From Pseudomonas sp. Leaf48 (GTDB lineage Bacteria; Pseudomonadota; Gammaproteobacteria; Pseudomonadales; Pseudomonadaceae), in the NCBI RefSeq assembly GCF_001421885.1, contig NZ_LMLH01000031.1:89285-153284 (forward strand): DNA of 64,000 nucleotides, read 5' to 3'. Positions 35,279-42,281 of this stretch are shown in pieces. The first letter of the stretch is position 1. Every line of letters begins with the position of its first letter. Both the position numbers and the translations under genes were made by a program. The notes below the pieces were generated by a model, which worked only from the letters and a program-made list of their open reading frames with translations, was not told the DNA's origin and searched no databases.

Positions 35279-36246
35279 GGCTGGTGAAATGGCTACTGTT
35301 GTCAGCGCTGCTTATTCCGGGGACGACATGGGCGCTGTGCTCGGTGGTGGGCACCACGCCGGTGGCGTTCGGCACCCTCAGTTCGATTGCCGTGCGCACC
35401 ACCGCGCAATCGAGCTCCACGCTCAATGCCGGGTTGAGTTGCACCGGTTCACTGCTGTCATTGCTGACCAGCAATGACCATTTCTGGGCGACCGTCACAT
35501 CCCTCCAGAGCGGGTTGGTCGGCCCCACCGGTGATGTCATCGCCTACACCCTCTACGCCAACAACAGCACCAGTTATCCCATTACTCGCGGCACACCGTA
35601 TGACTTCGCCCGAAACGGCATCATCGACGCTCTCGGCCTGCTTAACGGCACAACACCGAAAACCGTGCCGCTTTACCTGCGTACCACTATCGGCAGCAAT
35701 GTCGCGGCCGGGGTGTACACCGAAACCCTGAGTATTTTATGGAGCTGGAACTACTGCTCCGGTATCGGTCTTGGCGACCTGTGCCTGGGGCGTGACATCA
35801 GCAATGGGACGGCCACCCTGACCGTCAACTTGACGGTCGCCAATGACTGCACCATTACCGCGCCGAACATTGCATTCGGCAGCGCCCCGGTGGTCAGCGC
35901 TTTTACCCCGGTCACCGGCCAGACCATCAACCTGATGTGCACCAAGGGCAGCGCTTACACCGTGGGCTTGAGTGACGGACAAAATGCAATCAGTGTCAAC
36001 GGTCGGCGGCGGATGATTTCAGGCAGCAACTATCTGGCCTACGACATTTTCAAAAGCGCCGGCACTACCCGCTGGGGCAGCGTCGGCAGCGCGCGCCGGG
36101 CCAGCAGCGACGCCGAGGTCAATCCCGGCAACGGGCTTGGCACCGGCAGCCAGATCTTCAACTACAACGCGAAGATCTATACCGACCAGCCCACCCCGCC
36201 GGCGGGGACCTATCTGGACAACGTGGTGCTGGATGTCGGGTTCTGA
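35275..36246 (+). CDS. Pilus tip adhesin, two spore-coat-U domains (CsuE/CupE6 type)
   Basis: A 323-residue secreted protein with signal LLSALLIPGTTWA. Two SCPU-type domains: the first to about residue 165 (CSVVGTTPVAFGTLSS, then YTETLSILWSW) and the second from CTITAPNIAFG to the end VVLDVGF. CsuE tips use hydrophobic finger-like loops to stick to abiotic surfaces; the same is expected here. ATG overlaps the usher stop. Last gene of the operon. Confidence 0.87.
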   Translation: MRLVKWLLLSALLIPGTTWALCSVVGTTPVAFGTLSSIAVRTTAQSSSTLNAGLSCTGSLLSLLTSNDHFWATVTSLQSGLVGPTGDVIAYTLYANNSTSYPITRGTPYDFARNGIIDALGLLNGTTPKTVPLYLRTTIGSNVAAGVYTETLSILWSWNYCSGIGLGDLCLGRDISNGTATLTVNLTVANDCTITAPNIAFGSAPVVSAFTPVTGQTINLMCTKGSAYTVGLSDGQNAISVNGRRRMISGSNYLAYDIFKSAGTTRWGSVGSARRASSDAEVNPGNGLGTGSQIFNYNAKIYTDQPTPPAGTYLDNVVLDVGF

Positions 36247-36276
36247 GGTCATGCCGCAGAACCAGTGGGGGCGTGA

Positions 36277-37029
36277 TCAGAACTGCGTGGTTTGCTTGAG
36301 CATCTGCGCCGCCGCCGTATCCGCCGGGCTGACCATCGCATAGTTGTAGCCACTGCCCGACCAGTACTCGGCCTGTAACCCGCCATCGATACGACTGCCC
36401 CTGGGCAACAGGAAGTTTTTCGGCCCTGGCGGGCGCACGTAAAAACTGATTTTCTGCCCGCCCTGATCCTCGTAGACCACCATGGCCGCAGGGCCTTGTT
36501 CAGTACTCAGCAAACGCCCGCTGGCCGGTTTGAATCCTGCACCCGAGAGGTCGGGCAGGCGATTGGCCCGGGTGAAGTAACGGTCGAGCCAATCCTGCAT
36601 ATCACCGTCGGCGCCGACTTTGTAATCCGCTGGCAGGACGCCTTGCTGGGCAATCAGCCGATACGCCTGCAGGGCATCGGTCATCGGAAGCTGGGGGCTC
36701 GCCAGTGTCATTTGTCGCGCTTGCCAACCGCTGACACCGCCGATGCTGACGGCGATGAGCAACACAGCGGCACTGGCCAAGTGTCGACGGGACTGGCGTT
36801 TGAGGCGCTGGCGTATCACCGCCGGATCAAGCGTGGGGTTCGGCGGCTGCTGCAAGGCGCCACCGAGGGCCGCGCGCAGGTGCTGGGCATCCTGCTGCCA
36901 GGCGCGTACTTGTGCGGCCACTTCGGGGTTATTGCCGAGAAAAGTCTCCACCAGGCGGCGGTCGGCGTCGCTCAGTTGATGGTCGACGTAGGCGTGCAGG
37001 TCGCGCTCGCCGGGGGGCATGCTGATCAT
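36277..37029 (-). CDS. Anti-sigma factor with one transmembrane helix
   Basis: A 250-residue protein. The N-terminal cytoplasmic domain (GERDLHAYVDHQLSDADRR) resembles anti-sigma domains but shows no HxxxCxxC zinc motif. One membrane helix lies at about residues 93-112 (LASAAVLLIAVSIGGVSGWQ), then a periplasmic C-terminal domain that may sense stress. It overlaps the sigma gene by four bases (ATGA, 37026-37029), so the two are made together and in balance. It holds the ECF factor inactive at the membrane until a signal arrives. Confidence 0.85.
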   Translation of the reverse strand: MISMPPGERDLHAYVDHQLSDADRRLVETFLGNNPEVAAQVRAWQQDAQHLRAALGGALQQPPNPTLDPAVIRQRLKRQSRRHLASAAVLLIAVSIGGVSGWQARQMTLASPQLPMTDALQAYRLIAQQGVLPADYKVGADGDMQDWLDRYFTRANRLPDLSGAGFKPASGRLLSTEQGPAAMVVYEDQGGQKISFYVRPPGPKNFLLPRGSRIDGGLQAEYWSGSGYNYAMVSPADTAAAQMLKQTTQF

Positions 37030-37532
37030 TTGAATCTCCGCAGGGAAGGGCGGTTGATTTCGCCATCACTGAGTTGGCGCAGGGCCTGGCGCGCCCGGGA
37101 CAGGCGGGACATCACGGTACCGGTGGGGACGTCGAGAATCTCGGCGACCTCTTTATAGCTCAAGCCTTCCACGGACACCCAGAGCAGCAGCGCACGTTGC
37201 TCGGTGGGCAGTTGGTCAAAGGCATTGAGGGTGGATTGAGCCATCACCGTGCGCTCTACCGAAGGCTGCGCATCGTCGCGCCCGGTGAAAAATTCGAGCA
37301 TTCGCGCATAACGTCGCGAGCGTCTGTGCGCATCGAGAAACTGTCGATACAGGATCGAAAACAACCAGGCGCGCAGGTCGCCGCCCGCACGTTTACCGCC
37401 CCAACTGGACAGCGCACGCTCCAGGCTGGCTTGCACCAGGTCATCGGCGCTACTGGCGTTGCGCGTCAACGACACGGCAAAACGGCGCAGTCGCGGAATG
37501 ATTTCTCTGAGTTGTTCGTCAATATCGTTCAT
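37026..37532 (-). CDS. ECF-family RNA polymerase sigma factor
   Basis: A 168-residue sigma-70 ECF factor. Region 2 is SADDLVQASLERALSSW and LRAWLFSILYRQFLDAHRR; region 4 is QLPTEQRALLLWVSVEGLSYKEVAEIL then GTVMSRLSRARQALRQL. I choose ATG 37532, because an in-frame TTG at 37574 would overlap the probable promoter. The anti-sigma gene overlaps its stop. A matching promoter precedes both this gene and the divergent catalase-like operon, so it very likely drives both. Confidence 0.88.
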   Translation of the reverse strand: MNDIDEQLREIIPRLRRFAVSLTRNASSADDLVQASLERALSSWGGKRAGGDLRAWLFSILYRQFLDAHRRSRRYARMLEFFTGRDDAQPSVERTVMAQSTLNAFDQLPTEQRALLLWVSVEGLSYKEVAEILDVPTGTVMSRLSRARQALRQLSDGEINRPSLRRFK

Positions 37533-37573
37533 GAAGTTCTGACTGGTCACTACGCTGTGGTGAGTGTCCAGCA

Positions 37574-37599
37574 AGACGCTTGGTATCGGAAGTTATTCC
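37574..37599 (-). promoter_or_regulatory. Putative ECF promoter of the sigma/anti-sigma operon
   Basis: On the minus strand, GGAATAA (37599-37593), 14 bases, then CGTCT (37578-37574). The same boxes with the same spacing occur on the plus strand at 37628-37653. GGAA-type -35 and CGTC-type -10 elements are usual for ECF sigma factors. Confidence 0.7.
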
Positions 37600-37627
37600 A
37601 TGCCTGAAAAAATAAACACCGCACCAA

Positions 37628-37653
37628 GGAATAAACCCGGGTGCGGTTCGTCT
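37628..37653 (+). promoter_or_regulatory. Putative ECF promoter of the catalase-like/cytochrome b561 operon
   Basis: GGAATAA (37628-37634), 14 bases, CGTCT (37649-37653), about 40 bases before ATG 37697. It is the twin of the divergent box set at 37574-37599, pointing to one sigma factor for both transcripts. Confidence 0.7.
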
Positions 37654-37696
37654 GCTTGATTCTTCTCACTTGTGGCCGATGGCCCTGGAGTCTTTC

Positions 37697-38782
37697 ATGG
37701 TAGATCGATCATCACCGCCGGGCAGGCCACCGTTGAGTGCCGCGAGCCTGACGTTACGACTGGCGGGCATTGCCGTGGTTGTCGCCGCAGTCGCCGGGGC
37801 TTTTGCCTATGTCAACGGTACGCTCGACCCCCAGCGCCTGACCCCGAAAAAACTGATCAATGTGCTCGAAACCAACAACGGCGTGCATCCCGGGTTCCGT
37901 CGCAACCACTCCAAAGGCGTTTGCGTGATCGGCCATTTCGAGAGCACTGACGAGGCGCGCAGCTTTTCCACAGCCCAGGTGTTCAATCAGGCACAAACCC
38001 CGGTGGTCGGGCGATTCGCTTTGCCAGCCGGCAATCCTTACGCGCCGGACAACGCGGTGCCGATCCGCAGCATGGCGCTGCGCTTCACCCAGGCCAACGG
38101 TCAGCAATGGCGCACCGGGATGAACAGCATGCCGGTGTTCCCGGTAGGTACGCCACAAGCATTCTATGAGCTGCAAAAAGCCCAGTCACCGGACCCGGCC
38201 ACCGGCAAGCCGAACCCCGCTGCGCCGCCGGCGTTCTTCGCTTCTCATCCGGAAACCGCGCCGTTTCTGGCCTGGATCAAAACCGCCAAGCCGTCCGCCA
38301 GTTACGTGACCGAGACCTACAACAGCGTCAATGCTTTTTACCTGGTCAACGCGGCCGGGCAAAAGCAGGCCGTGCGCTGGAGCATGGTGCCGGTGGCGCA
38401 GGATGCGGCGGGGGCGACGGCACCGCAAGGGGGCGATTTTCTCGAGAAAGATCTGGTTCAGCGAATCGCCGCGGGGCCGTTGCGCTGGCAGTTGAACATC
38501 ACCCTGGCCAACCCCGGCGACCCGGTCAATGACGCCAGCAAGGCCTGGCCTGAGGGGCGCAAGGTATTGAACGCCGGCACCCTGGTGCTTGAGAAAACCC
38601 AGGCACAACTCAACGGCGAATGCCGTGACATCAACTACGACCCCCTGGTACTGCCCGCCGGTATCGAAGGGTCCGACGACCCGTTGCTCGCGGCTCGTTC
38701 AGCCGGCTACTCCAATTCCTACCTGCGTCGCACCAGCGAAGTCAGCCAATTGCCCGCCGCCAAACAGGAGACCCGGCAATGA
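37697..38782 (+). CDS. Catalase-family (SrpA-type) haem peroxidase, exported
   Basis: A 361-residue mini-catalase from ATG 37697 after GGAG. An N-terminal hydrophobic segment (LAGIAVVVAAVAGAFAYV) is a signal anchor, so it acts in the periplasm. The distal haem His is in GFRRNHSKGVCV, the IRSMALRF strand follows, and a C-terminal ARSAGYSNSYLRR probably contains the haem Tyr. The monofunctional-catalase clade lacking the flavodoxin domain often works as peroxidase. Its partner cytochrome b561 overlaps the stop (ATGA), suggesting electron delivery from quinol to the peroxidase. Confidence 0.87.
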   Translation: MVDRSSPPGRPPLSAASLTLRLAGIAVVVAAVAGAFAYVNGTLDPQRLTPKKLINVLETNNGVHPGFRRNHSKGVCVIGHFESTDEARSFSTAQVFNQAQTPVVGRFALPAGNPYAPDNAVPIRSMALRFTQANGQQWRTGMNSMPVFPVGTPQAFYELQKAQSPDPATGKPNPAAPPAFFASHPETAPFLAWIKTAKPSASYVTETYNSVNAFYLVNAAGQKQAVRWSMVPVAQDAAGATAPQGGDFLEKDLVQRIAAGPLRWQLNITLANPGDPVNDASKAWPEGRKVLNAGTLVLEKTQAQLNGECRDINYDPLVLPAGIEGSDDPLLAARSAGYSNSYLRRTSEVSQLPAAKQETRQ

Positions 38783-39324
38783 GCACTCAACCTAACCACT
38801 TCGCACCGCTGGCGCGCCTGCTGCACTGGCTGATGGCGCTGATGATCATCGCCATGCTGTTTATCGGCGCGGGCATGGTTGCCTCGGTTTCCGAACGTCA
38901 TGAATGGCTGATCCACCTGCACAAACCTCTGGGCGTGGCCATTTTGCTGTTGGTGATCGTGCGCCTGGTGGTGCGCTTCTCCACCACGCAGCCACCGCTG
39001 CCGGCGGACTTGCCGGGGTGGCAAGTATTGGCGGCCAAGGCGTCGCATGTGTTGCTGTACGCCTTGATGCTGGTCATACCCCTGTTGGGCTGGACGATGA
39101 TTTCCGCGTCTGGCGAGCCGGTGATGCTTAGCAACTCGCTGCAGTTGCCGTCGATTGTGCCGGCCAATGCCCAGGTATTTGCCTTCCTGCGCAAGGCCCA
39201 TGGGTATCTGGCGTATCTGTTGTTCCTGACCGTGCTGCTGCACCTGGCGGCGGCGTTGTTTCATGGTTGGGTAAGGCGGGATGAGGTGTTGGACAGTATG
39301 CTGCGGGGCAGGGATCGCACCTGA
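38779..39324 (+). CDS. Cytochrome b561 family protein
   Basis: A 181-residue four-helix di-haem b protein whose ATG overlaps the catalase-like stop. Likely haem His in LLHWLMAL, IHLHKPLG, ASHVLLYALM and LLHLAAALFHGW. It probably supplies electrons from the quinone pool to the exported catalase-like protein. Same family as the gene at 16457-17017, which has no such partner. Confidence 0.88.
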   Translation: MSTQPNHFAPLARLLHWLMALMIIAMLFIGAGMVASVSERHEWLIHLHKPLGVAILLLVIVRLVVRFSTTQPPLPADLPGWQVLAAKASHVLLYALMLVIPLLGWTMISASGEPVMLSNSLQLPSIVPANAQVFAFLRKAHGYLAYLLFLTVLLHLAAALFHGWVRRDEVLDSMLRGRDRT

Positions 39325-39338
39325 CCCCTACGCGATCC

Positions 39339-39436
39339 TGTGGGAGCTGCGGTGCGGCGATCCGACTTGCCGGCGATGGCGGCCGTGAGACGTACGAACG
39401 CTCATGCCTCTATCGCCAGCAAGCCGGCTCCTACGG
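39339..39436. repeat. REP-like inverted repeat, family C
   Basis: TGTGGGAGCTGCGGTGCGGCGA on the left and TCGCCAGCAAGCCGGCTCCTAC on the right form a broken palindrome. It sits between convergent genes (cytochrome b561 and carboxypeptidase). Confidence 0.6.
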
Positions 39437-39498
39437 TGATCCTCAGGACGCATCCAGTTTGATCAGACCGCAGTGGCCGGTGCGACCATCGAGGTGAA

Positions 39499-40650
39499 TC
39501 AGCGCAGGGTATCGACCATGTCAGCCACGGTGGTCAACACGTCCTTGCCCAACTGTTTGGAGCGCTTGCCCGACCATCCCGTCAAGGTATTGGGCGAATC
39601 ATTGTTGTCCTTGAAGGGCATTTCCAGGGTCAACGACAGGCAGTCGAACTTCTCGCCGACGCTGTTGCAGGCCAGGGTCATGTTGGCTTTACCCGGTTCG
39701 TCCCGGGTGTAACCGTATTTGCTCTGGAAGTCCTTGGTCAGGTGCTTCAGATGGCTGCGGAAGTGCTCCTCCAGCTTTTCAATCCGTGGCGTGTAGCCCG
39801 GGTTGCCTTCGCAACCGGCGGTGAACACGTAAGGGATTTCCTCATCGCCATGGATGTCGAGGAACAGGTCGACTCCGTACTTTTCCATTTGCTGCTGTAC
39901 GAACAGGACTTCCGGGCTGATCTCCTGGCTGGCGCTCTGCCAGGCCCGGTTCAGGTCCTGGCCCATGGCGTTGGTGCGCAGATGACCGTGGAACGCACCG
40001 TCCGGGTTCATGTTCGGTACCAGGTACAGGTCGGCGCTGGCCAGCAGCTTGTTCAGTACCGGGTCGTCGTGCTGCTCCAGGCGTTCGATCACCCCTTCCA
40101 TGAACCATTCGGCCATGTGTTCGCCCGGATGCTGTTGGGCAATCATCCACACCTTGCGTCGGCCTTCGGCCCCGGTGCCTTTGCGCAGCAACTGGATATC
40201 CCGCCCCTCGACGCTCTTGCCGGTCGCCAGCAGTTCGGTGCCGGCCTTGGTCTGGGCCTGCTCGATCAGCCAGTCGTGGCGACCACGGCTATAGGGTTCG
40301 AAATAGGCGAACCAGGCATGAGTGGCAGTGGTTTCAAGGCTGAAACGCAGGCAGTCGCCCTCGAAGATGGTCGGTACGCGGAACCAGTTGACGTGGTCGT
40401 AGGACGCGACTGCCTGATAACCATCCCAGGCTTTGTTATACGAGGATCGACTGGCGTTGTTCAGGCGAAACCAGTGTTCCTGGCCGACATGCAGGCCGCT
40501 GGCCTTGAAGTGGAACCACTGGAAATGCTGACTGCGGGTATCGGGTTTGATGGCCAGCAATGCCTGCAGCGGATTGCTGATATCCAGCACTTCAATGTTG
40601 CCGCTGTCGAAGTTGGCACTGATGTCGAAGGAGGATTTCGCCACGGTCAT
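39499..40650 (-). CDS. M14-family cytosolic carboxypeptidase (CCP-like)
   Basis: A 383-residue zinc carboxypeptidase. A beta-sandwich N-domain of about 125 residues (FQWFHFKASGLHVGQEHWFRL) precedes the peptidase, the arrangement of CCP/Nna1-like enzymes. Zinc ligands are HPGEH (His and Glu) and the His of DIHGDEE; NPDGAFHGHLRTNAMGQDLNR provides the Arg/Asn substrate clamp, and the catalytic Glu is in LTLEMPFKD. No signal peptide, so cytoplasmic. Animal relatives trim glutamates from tubulin tails; the bacterial substrate is unknown. Confidence 0.9.
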   Translation of the reverse strand: MTVAKSSFDISANFDSGNIEVLDISNPLQALLAIKPDTRSQHFQWFHFKASGLHVGQEHWFRLNNASRSSYNKAWDGYQAVASYDHVNWFRVPTIFEGDCLRFSLETTATHAWFAYFEPYSRGRHDWLIEQAQTKAGTELLATGKSVEGRDIQLLRKGTGAEGRRKVWMIAQQHPGEHMAEWFMEGVIERLEQHDDPVLNKLLASADLYLVPNMNPDGAFHGHLRTNAMGQDLNRAWQSASQEISPEVLFVQQQMEKYGVDLFLDIHGDEEIPYVFTAGCEGNPGYTPRIEKLEEHFRSHLKHLTKDFQSKYGYTRDEPGKANMTLACNSVGEKFDCLSLTLEMPFKDNNDSPNTLTGWSGKRSKQLGKDVLTTVADMVDTLR

Positions 40651-40928
40651 AATCGGTTCCTGAATATGATTTTATGGTGGCTACTTTACACGCAAGGCTT
40701 GGGTGAAACCGAGGGAATTTATGGGGTGGAGCAGTGGGGGCGTCCTCCATGACGCCGGCGCAGCTTAGAGACTATGCAATTGATTCTCAAGTGCTATTCG
40801 TCGTTGGTTTGATCCAGTGGTGCCGGGCTTCTATTGCCGTCGGCCATTCTTTTGCCATCATCGGCGCCATTCAATTAGCGGCCCCCCAAAGACTTCATTA
40901 GCCTGAAGCCAAAACCTGGATAACTGGC

Positions 40929-40956
40929 AAAAAAAGACCCGGCAAAAAGCCGGGTC
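40929..40956 (-). terminator. Intrinsic terminator of prrF
   Basis: On the minus strand GACCCGGC pairs with GCCGGGTC around a five-base loop and is followed by TTTTTTT (40935-40929). Confidence 0.93.
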
Positions 40957-41041
40957 AAAAACCGTGATTAGCCTGATGAGGAGATAGTCCAGGAGACCGA
41001 CCTAAGGTCACCTGGTCCATCGACTGATCTCGCGATCAGTT
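40929..41041 (-). ncRNA. prrF: PrrF-type Fur-regulated small RNA
   Basis: A roughly 113-nt RNA read on the minus strand from about 41041. The 5' end AACTGATCGCGAGATCAG folds into a hairpin with a GCGA loop. The central TCTCCTCATCAGGCTAATC is the conserved PrrF core that base-pairs with mRNAs such as sodB. A GACCCGGC-AAAAA-type hairpin and a run of seven T end it. A Fur box overlaps the promoter. PrrF represses iron-rich proteins when iron is scarce, through Hfq. Only one copy is seen here; fluorescent pseudomonads normally carry a second one elsewhere. Confidence 0.93.
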
Positions 41042-41043
41042 GA

Positions 41044-41062
41044 TGTAATAATAATCATTATC
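41044..41062 (-). promoter_or_regulatory. Fur box of prrF
   Basis: Minus strand GATAATGATTATTATTACA fits the 19-bp Fur consensus GATAATGATAATCATTATC in most positions and lies across the -10 region, so Fe-Fur would block transcription. Confidence 0.88.
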
Positions 41063-41075
41063 GTTTGCGGGTCAA
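41048..41075 (-). promoter_or_regulatory. Sigma-70 promoter of prrF
   Basis: Minus strand TTGACC (41075-41070), a 16-base spacer, and TATTAT (41053-41048), seven bases before the predicted RNA start at 41041. Confidence 0.8.
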
Positions 41076-41132
41076 GCATTTTTATCCGTGCGGTAAAATT
41101 CTCTCCCGTACTCCCGTATTTTTGTCCGCGCT

Positions 41133-41465
41133 TCAGCGTCCTTCCAGAGAACGATCCACCAGGGCCTTGGCCATGTCGATCATGTGCACGGTCGAAAACG
41201 CCAGGTCGCGGATGGCGCCTTGCAGATGGCTGGCCGATTCGAACGCGGTGGCCGCGGCACAGCGCAACAGGTCTGAAGCATGGACCAATGCCTCTTCACT
41301 GCTGACGTTGCGGCTCACATCGAAGAAGCGCGTCTCGACCACCGCCTCGGAAACTGTTGGTTTCAAGTAATAGTCCAGCGCTCGTTGTGCTGCGGCAGAG
41401 CCTTGCGGCGAGGTCAGGGTGGTGTCGATTTGCATGTCTGGCAGGTCGTTGGCAGGGTGTTCCAT
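41133..41465 (-). CDS. DUF6124 family protein
   Basis: A 110-residue soluble alpha-helical protein. The QRALDYYLKPT segment near residue 27 and the later EALVHASDLLRCAAATAFESA match the DUF6124 pattern of small Pseudomonas proteins that occur in many copies per genome, with no known function. The gene lies just upstream of the prrF promoter in the same direction and divergent from the S24-type repressor. Confidence 0.72.
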   Translation of the reverse strand: MEHPANDLPDMQIDTTLTSPQGSAAAQRALDYYLKPTVSEAVVETRFFDVSRNVSSEEALVHASDLLRCAAATAFESASHLQGAIRDLAFSTVHMIDMAKALVDRSLEGR

Positions 41466-41594
41466 GATGATGGCAAACTCCGTGATGAATTCAGATCCGT
41501 GAATTCATGTTAGTACGATCTGTATTTGTGACGATAATTTAAATACTACAATTTGTGTTTTGATGGCCGGAGACGCCCACGTATCGTGCCGCAC

Positions 41595-42242
41595 ATGGAT
41601 AAATGGATTGAATTGGTCAAGGCCAAGATGGGTGAACTCAAAATCACCCAGGAAATACTCGCCGAACGCCTCGGGATGTCCCAGGGCGGCATTGGTCATT
41701 GGCTTAACAAACGTCGTGAGCCGGGCATCGATGACATGAATCGTGTCCTGCAGGCGCTGGGCCTGGGGTTTCTCGAGGTCGCCCTGGTGATCAAGGAACC
41801 GCAGGCATCCAAGGACGACGAAATCCCGCTGACACAAAAGTACAACCCGTATTTCCGTTACCCGGTCAGTGACTGGCGCGAACCTGTCGAAGTGCGCGAC
41901 GGCGACACCGCGGTCTATGACACGGGGCGTTTCGAGTTGTCCGATTACCACGCCCGGGGCGCAGCATTCTGGCTGACAGTGACAGGGGATGCGATGACCG
42001 CACCCTGTGGCATCAGCATTGCCGAAGGCATGATGATTCTGGTGGATCCGGCAGTGGCGGCGGTGCCGGGAAAACTGGTCATTGCGCAGTGGCCCGACTG
42101 CCCCGAGGCGACCTTTCGCAAGCTGATCGAAGAGGGCGGGCAGCGTTACCTGGTCCCGCTCAATCCGACGTATCCGAAAGCCTTGTACCACGACGAGTGC
42201 CGAATCATCGGCGTAGTGGTTCAGGCAACCGCCAAATTCTGA
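41595..42242 (+). CDS. XRE-HTH/S24-type repressor lacking the catalytic serine
   Basis: A 215-residue LexA/CI-like regulator from ATG 41595. Residues 1-60 form an XRE HTH (KITQEILAERLGMSQGGIGHWLNKRREP), close to PrtR/phage repressors. The C-terminal S24 domain reads TVTGDAMTAP where active members have GDSM, so the nucleophilic Ser is Ala133; the codon is GCG at 41991. A lysine at the other catalytic site (about Lys176 in FRKLIEEGG) remains. RecA-triggered self-cleavage should therefore be lost. No phage or pyocin genes adjoin it, so its targets are unknown. Confidence 0.88.
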   Translation: MDKWIELVKAKMGELKITQEILAERLGMSQGGIGHWLNKRREPGIDDMNRVLQALGLGFLEVALVIKEPQASKDDEIPLTQKYNPYFRYPVSDWREPVEVRDGDTAVYDTGRFELSDYHARGAAFWLTVTGDAMTAPCGISIAEGMMILVDPAVAAVPGKLVIAQWPDCPEATFRKLIEEGGQRYLVPLNPTYPKALYHDECRIIGVVVQATAKF

Positions 42243-42281
42243 TCAGATCGGTCCTCGCAAGGCGTAGGACCGATCTTCATT

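Noticed and set aside
41595..42242. Prophage or pyocin region suggested by the S24 repressor
   Set aside because: No integrase, structural, lysis or att-like sequence on either side; neighbours are core metabolic genes.
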